Shown: piece by piece, positions 26,351 through 35,034 of the stretch
Layout of the letters: each line of letters opens with the position of its first letter
How positions within the stretch are numbered: the stretch's first letter is position 1
NCBI RefSeq assembly: GCF_010093065.1
Contig: NZ_CP048113.1
Coordinates: 2,294,001 to 2,358,000, forward strand
Reading direction: 5' to 3'
Source: Chitinophaga agri
GTDB lineage: Bacteria > Bacteroidota > Bacteroidia > Chitinophagales > Chitinophagaceae
Length of the DNA stretch: 64,000 nucleotides
Position numbers and translations under genes: made by a program
The notes under the pieces: generated by a model
The model's input: only the letters and a program-made list of their open reading frames with translations
What the model was told of the DNA's origin: nothing
Databases searched by the model: none

Positions 26351-29300
26351 ATGCTCCAGTACTTCGAAATGCAGGAAGGGACATCCTCAAAATTCTGGGA
26401 AATATCATTGCATGCCAACTCCATTAGCACCCGATACGGAAAGATCGGTACCCCGGGTAAAACCACACAAAAGGATCTTCCAGACCCCATTAAAGCCCAA
26501 CAGGAATACGACAAGCTTGTAAAGGAGAAGACCGGGAAAGGCTATCAGGAAGTTATACGGGATGGAAAAACGTTATCGCCCGGTGACTATACCATCATTT
26601 CTGAAAAAGAAGCAGTGCAGCAATATCAGCTTGATAAATACATCAATGGCCTGTATGATGACGGCGGTAATTATATGCTGTATAAAGGTGATGTAGTATT
26701 CAGCGGGTCGCTTGATACCTATAAACATTGCGCTGCCATCAAAGAGGATATATATGGCATTATCGTAGAAGGCAATCTAACCGTAAAAGGAGTGATATTC
26801 CAGCCGGATATGGATAACGGAGAACATCTGCTGGTGACCGGCAATCTTCACGCACAAAGTATCAACAAGGGAGGCGGCGAGTTCTACGTGAAAGGAAACC
26901 TGACGGCCGACCAGACCATTTACGGCTACTACAATCATGGAGAACTGACTGTAGAGGGAAACACCCAGGCCGTAGCCATCTTTGCCGATGATCATTCCTT
27001 CACATTCAAAGGTGAGGTAGATGGTGTTGTGGTTGGAGACTATGAGATACAAGGCGCAGATATTGCATACAATGAGATCACTGTGCTGCGACCTGAACTG
27101 GTTAAAAAAGAGGAATACGCCGACAGTAATAAGATCTCCAGCTACATTAATAAAGGCAAACACATCCTCAGGGATCAGTTCCTGCCAGCCGCTCAGGATA
27201 AACAAGCAGCTAAGCTGTCCGAAGCGGTCGCCTTCTCCGCTCAGCCACAGATAATCACACTGGAAGCCGCGAAGGAAAAAATTGATATGAGTAACTATGG
27301 TCCGATAGCAGACATTCCTTTTGACCGGGTATTGTATTTCGAAGGTAACCTGTCTGTAGATGAAGATCTGAGTGAAAAATGGGCAAAGGCTGTCCTGGAA
27401 AGCCTGGGACAACCGACGGATGTGGAAGACATGCTGATACTCGTTAACGGCGCGTTGACAGTCAAAGGAAACATACTGCCGGGTGATGGGTCCTATCCTT
27501 GTTTACTTGTGACTGGAGATGTCAAATGTGATGTCATTTACAGTGAAAATGAATTCATCCATATTGCCGGAAATGCGGATATTCAATACGTGCTGGATGG
27601 CTATTATAACGCTGGCAGCATTACGATCGAAGGCGTTACAACGGTACCGTATGTATTAAATTCTGACCATCAGATGACCATCACGCCGAAAGGTGCAGTG
27701 CTGATAAATTACTTCAAGGATACCCATGACCTCTTTAGGTATGACTACACCATCGCCGACTTTCCGGAGATCATGGCACCAGCTGTCCTTCAGAACGATA
27801 AGTTTGACAAGGAGGCTTTCATCAGATTACTGAAAGCTAAAAAGGCGCCGGTATTAAAAAATGCACTAACGGCAAGACAGCTCATACAACGGGCACTTGA
27901 TAAAACAAAAGCTACCTGGTCAGATGTAGAGGAACTCGATCTGAGCGACCAGGCAATAAAGAGATTCCTGCCGCCCATTACAGAACTGAAGTCGCTGAAG
28001 AAATTGACCTTAAATGGCAACAACATACAATCATTGCCTCCGGAAATAGCGGAAATGACAGCGTTGGAAGAGCTATATCTTCAGAACTGTGGTTTAAGAA
28101 CGTTGCCGGAAGAGCTGATCAGTCTGAAGCGTTTACGAGTGCTGGACGTATCCAGGAACAGGGACTTGGTATTGCCCACCACGCTGGGTAATGTGACTTC
28201 CTTACGCGTCCTGAATGTGTCAGGCTGCCCGGGGTTTGCCATCAGGGCAGGTCTCCCCTATCTGGAAGAGCTGAGATGCGAACAATGTACGGGCAGTGAG
28301 CCGGTTGACTTTCCGGAAGCCATCCTGGGATGTACGGGACTGAAACGACTGTTCATGAACATGAACGCTATCAAACACATACCAGCAGCACTGGCTAATC
28401 TGACACAACTGGAAGAGCTGTACCTGGACAGTAGCCTTTGTTTTGTAAATGAATTACCAGACCTTTCGGGGTTAAAGAAACTGCGGATAGTGCATGCATC
28501 AGGCATTTATAAGTATGCCAGCAGTCCGCTGCCTAAAGCAAGTCTGTTAAAAGGGTTCTTCCATATTACCTCTCTTGAGGAACTAAAGATAGATCTTTAC
28601 CGCAGGTGGCTGGAAGACCTGACTCCCGAAAAGTTCAAAGAGATAGCGGCTAATCTGTCGCATGACCCTGAAAGATTACAGGAGCTCTTAGATCTGCAGG
28701 CTGAAAAAGCAGATTATGGGGATGGAAGAATGGTTGGGCATTTAAGAAAGCCGATGACGGCTGCACATCTGGAAGGTATCGGCGCATTGCAGCAATTGCG
28801 CATACTTGATCTCAGTGATAATATGCTTTCATCATTGCCGGAAGAAATCTACCACCTGCCAAATCTACGTTCCCTGAATCTGAAAGGTAATTCGTTTCAG
28901 ATAGCAGATCGTCTGAGGATCGCAGAAAGATTACCAGCAGTCGAACTGGATCTACGGGAGAACTGGACGGCAACTGAGATCATTGATACCGATGCCGCCA
29001 AAAAATGGAAAGAGACCGCTGATCTGATCGAAGAAGGCAATAGGCTGTGGTTCAATTACGCAGGTAATCCCATAAAGGCAATCTCCGTATACAACAAGGT
29101 GCTGGCTAATTTCAATGAGGGAAAGGTAAAGGATAAATACCTGTTATTATATACCCACTACCTGATAACCAATGCATGTAGTAACCTGTCGGCGGACGCT
29201 TTATATAACACCCTCTCAGCGGAAGAAAAACGCCGCTACAGCCTCCTTTGTATTGAAACAGGTTTAAAGGCACTCTCCCTGCTACCAGCTGAAATACTGC

Positions 29301-29617
29301 ATAATACCGATATGGGTGCATTTCACAGAGAGGTGATCCGTATAGTAGCCAATGCGGTCGCATGGGAAATATTCACGATCTATGAGGATAAGGAGCACAC
29401 AGAAGAGGCGCTGGCACTTGTTAACCGTGCAGCCGCCTGCGTGGAAAACGAAAGCCAGTATTTTATCTATGACTCTCAGGCCCGTATCCTGTTACGACTT
29501 GGTCGGCAGGAAGAGGCCTGGCAGATCGTGAAGCGAACACTTGAGCACCATAGATACTTCAGCCATTTTGATGACCTGAAAGAAACGAAAGAATATAAAA
29601 AGTGGTTGAAGAAATAA
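26351..29617 (+). CDS. WGR, bactofilin-like, leucine-rich repeat and TPR protein
   Basis: A 1088-residue soluble-looking protein of rare architecture. Residues 1-70 match a WGR-type domain (FWEISL, RYGKIGTPGK). Residues about 105-240 and 325-460 are two copies of a right-handed beta-helix-like segment, sharing GYYN, then T-EG-T, a DH pair and a KG end. This segment is similar in style to bactofilin or polymer-forming domains. Residues about 525-880 are leucine-rich repeats (LKKLTLNGNNIQSLPPEI and similar). The last 180 residues form TPR-like helices. No enzyme motif is visible. It has no signal peptide and stands alone with its own terminator. Function is unknown. Scaffolding or binding is a reasonable guess. 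Confidence 0.75.
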   Translation: MLQYFEMQEGTSSKFWEISLHANSISTRYGKIGTPGKTTQKDLPDPIKAQQEYDKLVKEKTGKGYQEVIRDGKTLSPGDYTIISEKEAVQQYQLDKYINGLYDDGGNYMLYKGDVVFSGSLDTYKHCAAIKEDIYGIIVEGNLTVKGVIFQPDMDNGEHLLVTGNLHAQSINKGGGEFYVKGNLTADQTIYGYYNHGELTVEGNTQAVAIFADDHSFTFKGEVDGVVVGDYEIQGADIAYNEITVLRPELVKKEEYADSNKISSYINKGKHILRDQFLPAAQDKQAAKLSEAVAFSAQPQIITLEAAKEKIDMSNYGPIADIPFDRVLYFEGNLSVDEDLSEKWAKAVLESLGQPTDVEDMLILVNGALTVKGNILPGDGSYPCLLVTGDVKCDVIYSENEFIHIAGNADIQYVLDGYYNAGSITIEGVTTVPYVLNSDHQMTITPKGAVLINYFKDTHDLFRYDYTIADFPEIMAPAVLQNDKFDKEAFIRLLKAKKAPVLKNALTARQLIQRALDKTKATWSDVEELDLSDQAIKRFLPPITELKSLKKLTLNGNNIQSLPPEIAEMTALEELYLQNCGLRTLPEELISLKRLRVLDVSRNRDLVLPTTLGNVTSLRVLNVSGCPGFAIRAGLPYLEELRCEQCTGSEPVDFPEAILGCTGLKRLFMNMNAIKHIPAALANLTQLEELYLDSSLCFVNELPDLSGLKKLRIVHASGIYKYASSPLPKASLLKGFFHITSLEELKIDLYRRWLEDLTPEKFKEIAANLSHDPERLQELLDLQAEKADYGDGRMVGHLRKPMTAAHLEGIGALQQLRILDLSDNMLSSLPEEIYHLPNLRSLNLKGNSFQIADRLRIAERLPAVELDLRENWTATEIIDTDAAKKWKETADLIEEGNRLWFNYAGNPIKAISVYNKVLANFNEGKVKDKYLLLYTHYLITNACSNLSADALYNTLSAEEKRRYSLLCIETGLKALSLLPAEILHNTDMGAFHREVIRIVANAVAWEIFTIYEDKEHTEEALALVNRAAACVENESQYFIYDSQARILLRLGRQEEAWQIVKRTLEHHRYFSHFDDLKETKEYKKWLKK

Positions 29618-29631
29618 CCTATTTTAAAAAC

Positions 29632-29663
29632 AGCAGCGCCATCCTACTCCTGAAGGCGCTGCT
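29632..29663. terminator. Bidirectional intrinsic terminator
   Basis: A 9-bp stem (29632-29640 with 29655-29663) with a 14-nt loop. T-rich sequence follows on both sides, and it lies between convergent genes. Confidence 0.8.
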
Positions 29664-29691
29664 ACTTTTAAACCTGGGCCGGCGTCATTCA

Positions 29692-30651
29692 CTACATTTT
29701 TGAATACTTCTTGGGTTTAACACCGATATGTTGCTCAAAGACCCTGGAAAAATGACTGAGATTTGTGAAACCAAGCTGGTAGCCGACCTCTGAGACTGTC
29801 AGCCTTCCATCTTTTAACAACCTTGCTGCTTCCTGTATTCTGCCGGCCTGATAATACTCAAAAACACCTTTGCCAAAGGTCTGCCGGAAGAGCTTTCGCA
29901 ATTTTGGCTCGCTCATACCCGCTTCTTTCGCCAGTGAGGTGATGTTTGGTGGTTCTTCAGGACGTGATTGTAAGTGGGTCTTGACCTTATATATCGCTTT
30001 AATATCATCGACATGCATATTACTGGCGGGCACTTCGGCCCGTTGCATTAGCAGGGCAAATACATGACACAGCAATTCTTCACACTTCAACCTGTAATAA
30101 TAGCTTTCCAGACCGTCCGGAACAGGCTGCCCGAGCATTGCGCCGGCCGTATGAATGATGGGTGCAGAGATCCCCGTTTCAAATACAAAATTATCTCCTG
30201 CTGCTAAAACACTTGACACTACCGGATGGTCTATCTGACCAAAGAGCTGTTGAAGATATTGCCGGGCAACAGCAATTGTCACACTACCGAAACTCGTATT
30301 TGAAGGCATGGCGATGACAGAAGAAACAGCATGCTTACAGATCAGGATATTGGCCTGTTCCGGCAATAGTCGTTCATCCGGCTGCACTATCGATGGGAGA
30401 ATGCCACTTAATAAAAAAACGATGTCCTCCTGCCCTTCTGCCAGCTCATTTGTACGTTCAATATACACCTCCTCTCTGAGGTAATAGTTCCGGATCATCA
30501 TGCGCAATTCTTTCCCCCAGCCAAAGCCGGTTATGTACCCCAGCCCCTTGTCTTCAGGAATATATATGAACCGCCCCTCTGCCACGGCACCGATAGCGCG
30601 GGCAAACTCCTTTGCAATACCAGTCCCTTTATCAGTGATCGCTATTTTCAT
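29692..30651 (-). CDS. AraC-family transcriptional regulator
   Basis: A 319-residue regulator with an unrecognised N-terminal ligand domain. The C-terminal DNA-binding part has NITSLAKEAGMSEPKLRKLF and RLTVSEVGYQLGFTNLSHFSRVF. The second helix-turn-helix is the family signature. The protein should act on nearby promoters, but no obvious partner lies within a few hundred bases. The divergent FCP1-like gene at 30857 is the closest, 205 bases away. It is less like the other two AraC proteins in the window, so it is probably a different subgroup (similar in outline to PchR/RhaR types). Confidence 0.88.
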   Translation of the reverse strand: MKIAITDKGTGIAKEFARAIGAVAEGRFIYIPEDKGLGYITGFGWGKELRMMIRNYYLREEVYIERTNELAEGQEDIVFLLSGILPSIVQPDERLLPEQANILICKHAVSSVIAMPSNTSFGSVTIAVARQYLQQLFGQIDHPVVSSVLAAGDNFVFETGISAPIIHTAGAMLGQPVPDGLESYYYRLKCEELLCHVFALLMQRAEVPASNMHVDDIKAIYKVKTHLQSRPEEPPNITSLAKEAGMSEPKLRKLFRQTFGKGVFEYYQAGRIQEAARLLKDGRLTVSEVGYQLGFTNLSHFSRVFEQHIGVKPKKYSKM

Positions 30652-30856
30652 TTACGACTATTATAGTATCAATTACGGTTATTTTAACCGCAAAAGTGAG
30701 AATAATTTTGCTGGTAAATAATTTAAATCCGAAAATATCATGTGTCAGCCAATAGGAAGGTAGCCATGTATGGTGGTGGGCCAGGGACCCATTGTCAACA
30801 TTAGTAAGTATCTTGCACGTGTTCATACTAATGATGATCCCTGAATACCTTCAGCT

Positions 30857-31423
30857 ATGCCCGACAAATCAGACAAACTACTGATACTTGATCTTGATGA
30901 AACGCTGATACATGCGACCACTGCTCCCCTGACCATCACTGCGGATTTTCAGGTTGATGCTTTCTATATTCATCAGCGTCCCGGAGTTGCACGGTTCCTG
31001 GCAAATATATCCCCGCATTTTACATTAGGGATATGGAGTTCTGCAAGTGATGAATATGTAACTGATATCGTGAAAGCAATCACACCACCTGATGTGGAAT
31101 GGGCGCTCATTTGGGGCAGAAGCAGGTGCACCATGAAAAGAGATTATACGCTGGATGCATATTACTTCGAAAAAAAGCTGGAGAAAGTGAAAAAGAAGGG
31201 GTTCCGGCTGGAGCAAATAATCATTATAGATGATTCTCCGGAAAAGTCAAGAAGTAATTATGGCAATGCCGTGTATATTGAGCCCTTCACCGGAGATAGC
31301 AATGATCAGGAGCTGACATATCTGTATGATTATCTGTTAACATTGAAAGACGCAAATAACATACGAACGATAGAAAAGAGAGGTTGGCGATCCAGGACCT
31401 GGCCTTATGCAACAATGCATTAA
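30857..31423 (+). CDS. FCP1/SCP-like (NIF domain) HAD phosphatase
   Basis: A 188-residue HAD-superfamily protein of the NLI-interacting factor type. The catalytic motif LDLDETLIHAT at residues 10-20 has the DxDxT pair. Motif 2 is in GIWSSASDEYV with the Ser. Late conserved acids lie in IIIIDDSPEKS. These features are those of FCP1/SCP phosphatases, best known for removing phosphate from the RNA polymerase II tail in eukaryotes. Bacterial copies exist, but their substrates are unknown. The protein is soluble and single. A hairpin follows the stop. Protein Ser/Thr phosphatase or small-molecule phosphatase activity is inferred. Confidence 0.85.
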   Translation: MPDKSDKLLILDLDETLIHATTAPLTITADFQVDAFYIHQRPGVARFLANISPHFTLGIWSSASDEYVTDIVKAITPPDVEWALIWGRSRCTMKRDYTLDAYYFEKKLEKVKKKGFRLEQIIIIDDSPEKSRSNYGNAVYIEPFTGDSNDQELTYLYDYLLTLKDANNIRTIEKRGWRSRTWPYATMH

Positions 31424-31430
31424 TGAAAGA

Positions 31431-31467
31431 ACGGTATAATTAAGTATTACCTGCTTAATCATACCGT
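31431..31467. terminator. Hairpin after the phosphatase gene
   Basis: A 14-bp stem with one mismatch (31431-31444 with 31454-31467). It lies between convergent genes. A C/T-rich stretch follows, but not a clean T run. Confidence 0.6.
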
Positions 31468-31524
31468 CCTCCTTCTTCTATTAAGTAACAGCGGGCTTAA
31501 AATATGCTACTAAAAGCACCGTTC

Positions 31525-33933
31525 TTATTTGCCTGCGTTCTTCACATATTTTTCCAACCAGGCATGCTGCTCATACAGCATATGCAGCAGGTTTTCCTTC
31601 CCCTTATATCCGTGTGCTTCATAAGGCAGCACCACATAGCGTACGGTACCACCATGTCCTTTCACGGCATTGAATAAACGCTCGCTCTGAATTGGGAATG
31701 TGCCCGGGTTGTCATCCATTTCACCATGGATCATCAGCAAAGGCGTTTTGATCTTATTAGCGTAGCTGAATGGGCTCATGGCGCTATACAATTCCGGCGC
31801 CTCCCAGTAGGTACGCTCCTCATTCTGAAAACCGAAAGGCGTTAAACTTCTGTTGTACGCACCGCTGCGGGCGATACCCGCTTTAAACAGGTTCGTGTGA
31901 GCGAGCAGGTTCACCGTCATAAAGGCCCCATAGCTATGTCCGCCGATCGCTACACGGTTGCTGTCTCCTACTCCCATTCCGGCGAGTTTATCTATCGCCG
32001 CCTCCGCATTCATTCTCAGCTGATCAATGAAATTATCATTCGGCTTCCTGGAAGAGTCGGTGGCTACGATCGGCATTTCAGCATTGTCAAGCACGGCGTA
32101 GCCCTGCGTTACCCAGAATACTGGACCACCATAACTTACCATGGTGAACCGGTATTGAGAACCCCTGATCTGTGCGGCATCTGCTGCGCTGTTGAACTCT
32201 CTCGGATAGGCCCATATCAACACCGGCAGCGGCCCCTCCTTTTTAGCATCATAATTTTTAGGCAGGTATAGGTCACCCGTAAGGTCTACACCATCCGCCC
32301 TTTTATAACTGACCTTCTGTTTACTGATGCCTTCGAGTTGCGGATAGGGGTTCGCGAAAGCAGTAATGGGCCTGTCGGCTACGCGCAATACCAGGTTTTT
32401 GATGTAATAGTTTGGCATATCTTTCTGTGATTCGCGGCGGGTCAGCAAGACCAGTTTCTCGGCGTCGATCACATCCGTCACCATTTCGAAAGTTCCTTCC
32501 GGACAACGCCAGATAATTTCGTTCTGTTTTGTGGTCAGATCGAATTTAGCGAGGAATGGCAAGTCGCCTTTAGGAGAACTGCCTACTGTATTATTCATCA
32601 GCAGCTTCGTACCGTTGTCAATCAGTTTGATAACCTGCCTGCCATATTTATTCTTCTCTGTTACTGGTGTACCTGGATTGTTATATGCATCGGTCGTATT
32701 GCGTTCCATCAGCAATTCCAGTTGGCCGTTTGATGGGTTATAACGGCTCAGGCGTATAGCCTGTTTACTTTGCAGGCGTTCGCTTACCAGTGCCAGCTTA
32801 TCATTTCCCCAGCTGGTACCGCTGTACCGCCAGGAGGTCTTAAATAACTCGCTGGCCGCTCCGGTGAAGGGGGCGCTGAGTGCGTACACAACGTCGTGAA
32901 AATCCTTTTTACTTTTGTAAATACCACTATCTAACGGCACACACCAGGTAATGGTCGCTGGCTCGTCATCACGCCACTCGAATAAACGTGGGGCATTGAG
33001 CACATTATCATAACCAGCAGGAGATAATTCTGTAGAAGGCAACGTTGCTATTACTTTCAGCACCTTACCGGTAAGATCGGTCACACGAATGGAAGCATTA
33101 AATCCATATGCGGGTACCAGATACGAAAAAGGTTTGTTGATAGTACGGGTCAGCAGATATTTTTTATCAGGGGATAAGCTATAGGCGTTATAGATAGCCG
33201 GTTCTCCTATCTTAGTTTCCGTGCCATTCACATTTTTTACCAGTTGCGTGGTAGCATAAAAAGCAAACAGCTCTTCATCATAAGGGGATTTGATCAGATC
33301 CTGGTAAGTGCGGCTGGGTGCTACCTTACCGAGATTCTGCTGAATGGTGGGACCAGCAGGCATTAATGACCTGGCAGGAGCAGCAGTAGCCGGCTGCAGA
33401 ATGGTTTTATACAGTAAGGTATGATCATCCATCCAGATGAAATGATCGCCCAGGATCACGTTCAGTGGTTGTTTGTTTACCCTGGTAGCCTTATGGGTAG
33501 CAATATCGATCACATACAGGTCAACCGCTTTAGCGGAAGTATTGATAAAGGCGATCTTCTTTTCATCCGGACTCCACACCACATTGCCAGCCAGCATGTT
33601 TGCAGGCAGTCCGGTAACGGCAAATTCCCTGTTGGCATGAAGGTCTTTCAGTTTGAAATGATTGATGTAGGTCTGTCGGCTCGGTGCAAAGTTGCCCGGA
33701 TTAATACGTTGTCCGGCGATACGCAGTTCCGGCTGGGCCAGTTCTTCTACTGATGGATAACTGTTGCGTTCCATCACTAACATCCAGTTACCCTGACCAT
33801 CGACGCTCACTGCGGGAGTAGGATTAGCGAGCAGCAGGTCCGCAATTTCCTTAGGCGGGGTTTTATATCCTTCATCCTGGGCATAGCAGGCATGTGCAAT
33901 AACAAATGAAATCAATAAAAACAGCGTTCTCAT
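31525..33933 (-). CDS. S9-family prolyl oligopeptidase-like secreted peptidase
   Basis: An 802-residue exported peptidase. A signal peptide ends near CYAQD. Residues about 30-540 form a beta-propeller, and the C-terminal 260 residues are an alpha/beta-hydrolase domain. The nucleophile Ser is in GGHSYGAFM. The acid is probably in MIHGEMDDN, and the His in YEAHGYKG. The length and order fit the glutamyl-endopeptidase-like S9 proteins common in Bacteroidota. It should cut peptides in the periplasm. I chose ATG 33933 (MRTLFLLIS) because it opens with the hydrophobic signal. The frame from 33960 only adds polar residues. The gene is single. Confidence 0.9.
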   Translation of the reverse strand: MRTLFLLISFVIAHACYAQDEGYKTPPKEIADLLLANPTPAVSVDGQGNWMLVMERNSYPSVEELAQPELRIAGQRINPGNFAPSRQTYINHFKLKDLHANREFAVTGLPANMLAGNVVWSPDEKKIAFINTSAKAVDLYVIDIATHKATRVNKQPLNVILGDHFIWMDDHTLLYKTILQPATAAPARSLMPAGPTIQQNLGKVAPSRTYQDLIKSPYDEELFAFYATTQLVKNVNGTETKIGEPAIYNAYSLSPDKKYLLTRTINKPFSYLVPAYGFNASIRVTDLTGKVLKVIATLPSTELSPAGYDNVLNAPRLFEWRDDEPATITWCVPLDSGIYKSKKDFHDVVYALSAPFTGAASELFKTSWRYSGTSWGNDKLALVSERLQSKQAIRLSRYNPSNGQLELLMERNTTDAYNNPGTPVTEKNKYGRQVIKLIDNGTKLLMNNTVGSSPKGDLPFLAKFDLTTKQNEIIWRCPEGTFEMVTDVIDAEKLVLLTRRESQKDMPNYYIKNLVLRVADRPITAFANPYPQLEGISKQKVSYKRADGVDLTGDLYLPKNYDAKKEGPLPVLIWAYPREFNSAADAAQIRGSQYRFTMVSYGGPVFWVTQGYAVLDNAEMPIVATDSSRKPNDNFIDQLRMNAEAAIDKLAGMGVGDSNRVAIGGHSYGAFMTVNLLAHTNLFKAGIARSGAYNRSLTPFGFQNEERTYWEAPELYSAMSPFSYANKIKTPLLMIHGEMDDNPGTFPIQSERLFNAVKGHGGTVRYVVLPYEAHGYKGKENLLHMLYEQHAWLEKYVKNAGK

Positions 33934-34279
33934 AAATAGCGATTTGGTTGAATTGCGCACAATTTAGGCGGGAAAGCGCTTATATGTGTCAGAAAAAGTA
34001 TGAATGGAAACGATGTAGTACCGGCAGCAGATTTTCGCCTGATCGTTCGAACTTTTCTGATATTTCGTAATGCGGTTGCTTCATTCATGCATAACAAAAT
34101 GGTTATCAGCACACTCCTAATATGGCACCCGTTTCGTACCCTGGTAGTCAAAATGATATATGCAAGGATCTAAACTTTATGTTGCCTCCCATCAGACTGT
34201 TCGCTCAGATATGTCTGTAGTTACTGCCAAGCCTGGATTTACCTCCTCTTTGAACAGGTCCTATGCGATTTTTTTCAAC

Positions 34280-34843
34280 ATGATAGCCATTCATACTGGC
34301 ATGAAGCTCAGTGACAATGAGCAATGCCTGGTGATGGAAACACTTGGGACACGTCGCCTGCGGAAGCGGCAGTACTTTGTCCAGGAGGGAGATATCTGCA
34401 GACACCTGGGCTTTATCATACGCGGAGCCGCCCGCACGTATTCCATCAATCAAAAAGGACAGGAAACCATTCTTTACTTCAGTACAGAGAACAACTGGCT
34501 GGGAGATAACGACAGCTTTAGAAACAATCGCCCATGCAGTTATCATATTGAAGCAATTGAAGATACCGATCTGCTCATCGGAAATCGTCAGGGCCTCGAT
34601 ACATTGCGCACTGCAATACCAGCCATCCGGATGTTTATGGATTATGACCACTCCCGTCAGCTGGCGTTCAGTCATCTGCGGATCAATACAGCGCTAAGTA
34701 TGAATGCCGAGGAAAGATATGCTGATCTGCTATCTAACTGGCCGGAGTACTCCAGGCGGTTCTCCCAGAACATGATCGCTTCTTTTCTTGGTATACAACC
34801 GGAAACGCTCAGCCGTATCCGTAAAAACTGGCGGGGATGTTAA
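34280..34843 (+). CDS. Crp/Fnr-family transcriptional regulator
   Basis: A protein of about 187 residues with a cyclic-nucleotide-binding-like beta barrel (RQYFVQEGDICRHLGFIIRG, then ILYFSTENNWLGD). A connecting helix follows (AERYADLLSNWPEY), and then a C-terminal helix-turn-helix (MIASFLGIQPETLSRIRKNW). The Arg and Ser residues that bind cAMP in CRP are not conserved, as in most Bacteroidota members, so the ligand is unknown. The start ATG 34280 fits the family length. The longer frame from 34160 adds 40 residues with no known domain. It lies next to the sigma-54-type regulator on the opposite strand. Confidence 0.85.
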   Translation: MIAIHTGMKLSDNEQCLVMETLGTRRLRKRQYFVQEGDICRHLGFIIRGAARTYSINQKGQETILYFSTENNWLGDNDSFRNNRPCSYHIEAIEDTDLLIGNRQGLDTLRTAIPAIRMFMDYDHSRQLAFSHLRINTALSMNAEERYADLLSNWPEYSRRFSQNMIASFLGIQPETLSRIRKNWRGC

Positions 34844-35034
34844 ATAGCTGACAAAGATGCGAAACCGGAGCATAGCATCACCAGGCGCCGGCAGGAGACA
34901 ACTGGTACAGGCCAATAATAAGCGCTCACTGATTTCCATGAAGCAATATGCATTCTCTGAGCAAAATGACATCGCCATGGTGACCATCATAATCGGGTTG
35001 CTAAAAACGCTCTTACCTTCTGCAGTACGCCTGG

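Noticed and set aside
26777..27412. 211-aa minus-strand ORF inside the WGR/LRR gene
   Set aside because: It is antisense to a continuous, domain-rich frame. I see no start context or motif.
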